From NCBI GenBank assembly GCA_019828595.1, contig JAHQRK010000007.1:1426001-1490000 (forward strand): DNA of 64,000 bases, in the 5' to 3' direction. How positions within the stretch are numbered: the first letter of the stretch is position 1; each line of letters begins with the position of its first letter. This DNA is from Aphanomyces cochlioides. Its lineage: Eukaryota; Oomycota; Saprolegniomycetes; Saprolegniales; Verrucalvaceae. Positions 61,788 to 64,000 of this stretch are shown in pieces. A model generated the notes under the pieces. It was not told the origin of the DNA and made no database searches. It saw only the letters and a program-made list of their open reading frames with translations. The position numbers and the translations under genes were made by a program.

Positions 61788-64000
61788 CTAGACACTAGAA
61801 GCAGCGCGTCCCTGGTATAAATGTTTAGCTTGTTGTTGACCATTGCCATGCTTGTTGCCGTGGCTCTTGACGCTGTAGCTGTCGACATTGTAGCCAGCAT
61901 AGCCATTGCCATCGTCCCCAAAGACACGCTCACCACGACCATCATACTTGTCGGAGTAGTCTCCATTGCTGTAGTAGTTCTTGGTCTTGGCTGGAAGGCC
62001 ATATTTGGCATCTGTGCCGAATTGAGGGTCACCATACTGAGGTCGACCATAGCCACCATAGTGCGAGTACTTCGTCTTTGATTTCTCTGCGTCTTTGCAT
62101 TGCGATGAAAGCGCGGTGAGAGCAGAAATTAAAGCCTGGTACACTTCTCCGTCAGTTGGACAGCTATTTGTTTCAGTGTTAGAGATCTTGATTTCACTGT
62201 GGCACTTCTCGTCGGCGAGACGACGACCATACACGAGGAAGAATGCGTCTTCTTCTTCTTTTGGATCGAGCCAAGTGGGATAAACCTTGTTGATGAGTTC
62301 GACAATAGTGTTCTCCGCCAAACAAATGTAGCTACGTGAGGACAAAAGCTTGTTGTATTTCTGCACTTCCTCTGACTTCGTGATGTCGTCGGCATCCAAG
62401 TAGCCTTGGTCAATGCATGCATTGACATCATTTGACAAGTCATGGATTTCGGCGGAGTCGACACCTTCTGGGAAAGTCCACTCACCATCGGACTTGAAGT
62501 CAGGGTAGCACTTGGAGAGGTCACCATTGTTACTCGCCCGGCAAGCATGGAATGCGCAGTAGTACATCATACCAAAGCCTTCCAGGATGGGTTGCTCGAG
62601 GATACCGGCACTTCGGACTGCAATTTCAGCGATAGATTGCGGGCGGTGCAACGACGACGACTCGCGCTCAACGTTGTGTACGGCATCATACAGACCACGA
62701 TATGTGCGATCTGTTGTGAACTGAGTTGTCTTGCAAAATCGATAGACTCTGTTCTGGTCTTCCAAATTCTTGTACACCTTGGACCCTTTGCACGTGTTGT
62801 ACATATTACTATCGCCGTTGAAGGTGGTTTTGCTATAGGCATCAGTCGTGGCGACAGAGTAATGTATTGTGCCGGGAATATTCAAGTAGATGAAAGCGTG
62901 AGTCCCGTCGAATGACACAAGATCGTTGGAATCGGCACATACAAACGAATCACCGATCGTGAATGCGGCGAGGCCAGACGCCTCGCCACTGGTGTATTGC
63001 TGTGTAGTAAGTTTGCCGTCGCTGTCCAAGGAATAAGGCGCATTCGGGTTGTATGCAATCTTGCCCTCCACGTTAAATGTGCGGTATATGTTAGGGTAAT
63101 TGTCCTTCTGGGTTCCAGTGCAATCAATCACGTCTTTGATGAAGCTATGGAGCTTCTTGAGATAAAGGATCGGGCCTTCCACTGGGTTATTGCAGGCGTT
63201 GGCAGCATAGTGTTCAATGAAGTTGATGCGGATGTAGTTTTCAGTCAAACACATGACAGTGGCCGTCGTGATCGAGACGTAGGAACTCTGGAGACACTTT
63301 TCCTTGAGGTAGTCAGGCGTAATCTCGTACGATGATGGTGTTGGCGAAGGTGCCGCTGTCGTGGCTCCATAGCCAGCTTCGGGTTGAGGTGTTGGCTTCC
63401 TGGTCGATGGTGCATACGTTTCACGACGATTGTAGTCGGAGCTGTAGTAGTAATCGTTGTACACATCCGGCTTGGGAGTTGGCTTGGGAGGTTCGCCGCC
63501 GCAAATACCATCCACATTCGCACTCAACGTGAAGTAAAGCACAAGACATTGGTCCAAGAAGTACGTCGTGAGACTCTTGCGACCACACGTCGTCCATGGC
63601 GCACCAGTGAAAAAGCAATGGTAGTCTCCGAGCTTTGGAATCTTGAGCGTGGTGTCCTTTGGATCAGCAAAGGCGGTGTACGGGAATGGAACCGACACAT
63701 CCGCCTTGTAGTGGCTCGTGTAGGCTTCATAGACAGGGGGACAATGCGTGGGGTTGCGATACGATGGTCGGCCATACTTATCATAGCCTTGGTCCGATTG
63801 GCTGCCAGCGTTTTCGTACGTACTGTCTCCACGGAAGTTGCCGTGCGATGGTTTGTGGCTATAGCTACCGTCTTCGTTGTCTTCAGTATTGTCGACGCTG
63901 TTTCCATATCGATAGTTTTTGGAGTACCATGGTTTCTTTCCATGAGTGTTGTATTTTCCAGATGACGGGTTTCCACGCGTGTCGTCAATGTTAACGTACT
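61788..64000 (-). CDS. Large Tyr/Gly-rich and Cys-containing protein, 3' part
   Basis: The frame is open from the right edge (64000) to a TAG at 61788-61790, about 737 codons. The first visible 100 residues are Tyr/Asn/Gly/Ser-rich (for example YSHKPSHGNFRGDS, YGRPSYRNP), then come Cys-containing modules of about 100 residues (YFLDQCLVLYFTLSANVDGIC; YLKEKCLQSSYVSITTATVMC; LLSSRSYICLAENTIVELI) separated by Pro/Thr linkers (PKPTPKP, STRKPTPQPE). A second Gly/Tyr-rich tail follows (HYGGYGRPQYGDPQFG). The composition suits a secreted wall or matrix protein, but the N-terminus and any signal peptide are outside the window. No intron is needed. Confidence 0.7.
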   Translation of the reverse strand, partial: YVNIDDTRGNPSSGKYNTHGKKPWYSKNYRYGNSVDNTEDNEDGSYSHKPSHGNFRGDSTYENAGSQSDQGYDKYGRPSYRNPTHCPPVYEAYTSHYKADVSVPFPYTAFADPKDTTLKIPKLGDYHCFFTGAPWTTCGRKSLTTYFLDQCLVLYFTLSANVDGICGGEPPKPTPKPDVYNDYYYSSDYNRRETYAPSTRKPTPQPEAGYGATTAAPSPTPSSYEITPDYLKEKCLQSSYVSITTATVMCLTENYIRINFIEHYAANACNNPVEGPILYLKKLHSFIKDVIDCTGTQKDNYPNIYRTFNVEGKIAYNPNAPYSLDSDGKLTTQQYTSGEASGLAAFTIGDSFVCADSNDLVSFDGTHAFIYLNIPGTIHYSVATTDAYSKTTFNGDSNMYNTCKGSKVYKNLEDQNRVYRFCKTTQFTTDRTYRGLYDAVHNVERESSSLHRPQSIAEIAVRSAGILEQPILEGFGMMYYCAFHACRASNNGDLSKCYPDFKSDGEWTFPEGVDSAEIHDLSNDVNACIDQGYLDADDITKSEEVQKYNKLLSSRSYICLAENTIVELINKVYPTWLDPKEEEDAFFLVYGRRLADEKCHSEIKISNTETNSCPTDGEVYQALISALTALSSQCKDAEKSKTKYSHYGGYGRPQYGDPQFGTDAKYGLPAKTKNYYSNGDYSDKYDGRGERVFGDDGNGYAGYNVDSYSVKSHGNKHGNGQQQAKHLYQGRAASSV

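Overview
This window looks like a piece of an oomycete nuclear genome, most likely a saprolegnialean water mould such as Aphanomyces. That assignment is inferred from gene content and style and was not tested by any search. Genes are dense on both strands (about 30 in 64 kb), with gaps mostly of 100-500 bases. Coding sequence is near 50% GC and the spacers are AT-rich. Many genes are split by very short introns. I reconstructed about 65 introns by joining open frames; nearly all are 37-50 nt with GTA... or GT... donors and ...TAG or CAG acceptors. Exon sums came out divisible by three in every gene where I report a full model.

Layout. 1-9.6 kb: the 3' end of a GH5 glycosidase, a PX-domain protein, a secreted RNase T2, glycine cleavage H protein, a small type I membrane protein, an 8-exon membrane-anchored histidine acid phosphatase, the LAS1 rRNA-processing factor and a small secreted protein. 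9.6-17.05 kb: a rearranged block in which a BAG-domain (Hsp70 co-chaperone-like) gene and polyubiquitin have been duplicated together. It includes a near-perfect 1,380-bp palindrome, a third copy of the BAG-type gene with a premature stop, a decayed polyubiquitin and an older decayed BAG copy. 17.2-19.4 kb: a Sec1/Munc18 (SM) protein. 19.6-23.0 kb: a transposon island with a TA-flanked MITE-like element and two pogo/Tigger-like DDE elements, one frameshifted and one apparently intact. 23.4-32.3 kb: an LMBR1-type membrane protein, a nucleotide-sugar transporter, an ARG1-like J-protein, a kinesin-13-like motor with a C-terminal SAM domain and a METTL9/DREV methyltransferase.

33.0-38.8 kb holds an array of five related small genes with an N-terminal CxxCxCxxxCCxCC-type cluster and a Pro/Val/Gln-rich tail. 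Two members are broken, and a tandem duplication also copied the 3' end of the neighbouring CoA-transferase gene. 38.9-46.5 kb: a type III CoA-transferase (SUGCT-like), a CCDC112-like coiled-coil protein, mitochondrial HslU and a D-cysteine desulfhydrase/ACC-deaminase-family enzyme. 46.8-64 kb: an EF-hand Na+/Ca2+ exchanger, an FHA-WDR70 fusion, a DEK_C/double-SWIB protein, a purple acid phosphatase, a MYST acetyltransferase, an HCF101-type Fe-S P-loop protein, a tail-anchored ELP3-like radical SAM/GNAT protein, an unresolved gene region and the 3' part of a large Tyr/Gly/Cys-rich protein that runs off the window.

The genes do not form one pathway; most are housekeeping. The biologically coherent unit is the BAG-polyubiquitin block, which joins a putative Hsp70 nucleotide-exchange cofactor with the ubiquitin supply. 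Possible heat-shock elements lie upstream of both, and the block shows repeated duplication, inversion, gene-conversion-like boundaries and decay. The Cys-rich array is the second region of active birth and death. No rRNA, tRNA or CRISPR array was recognised.
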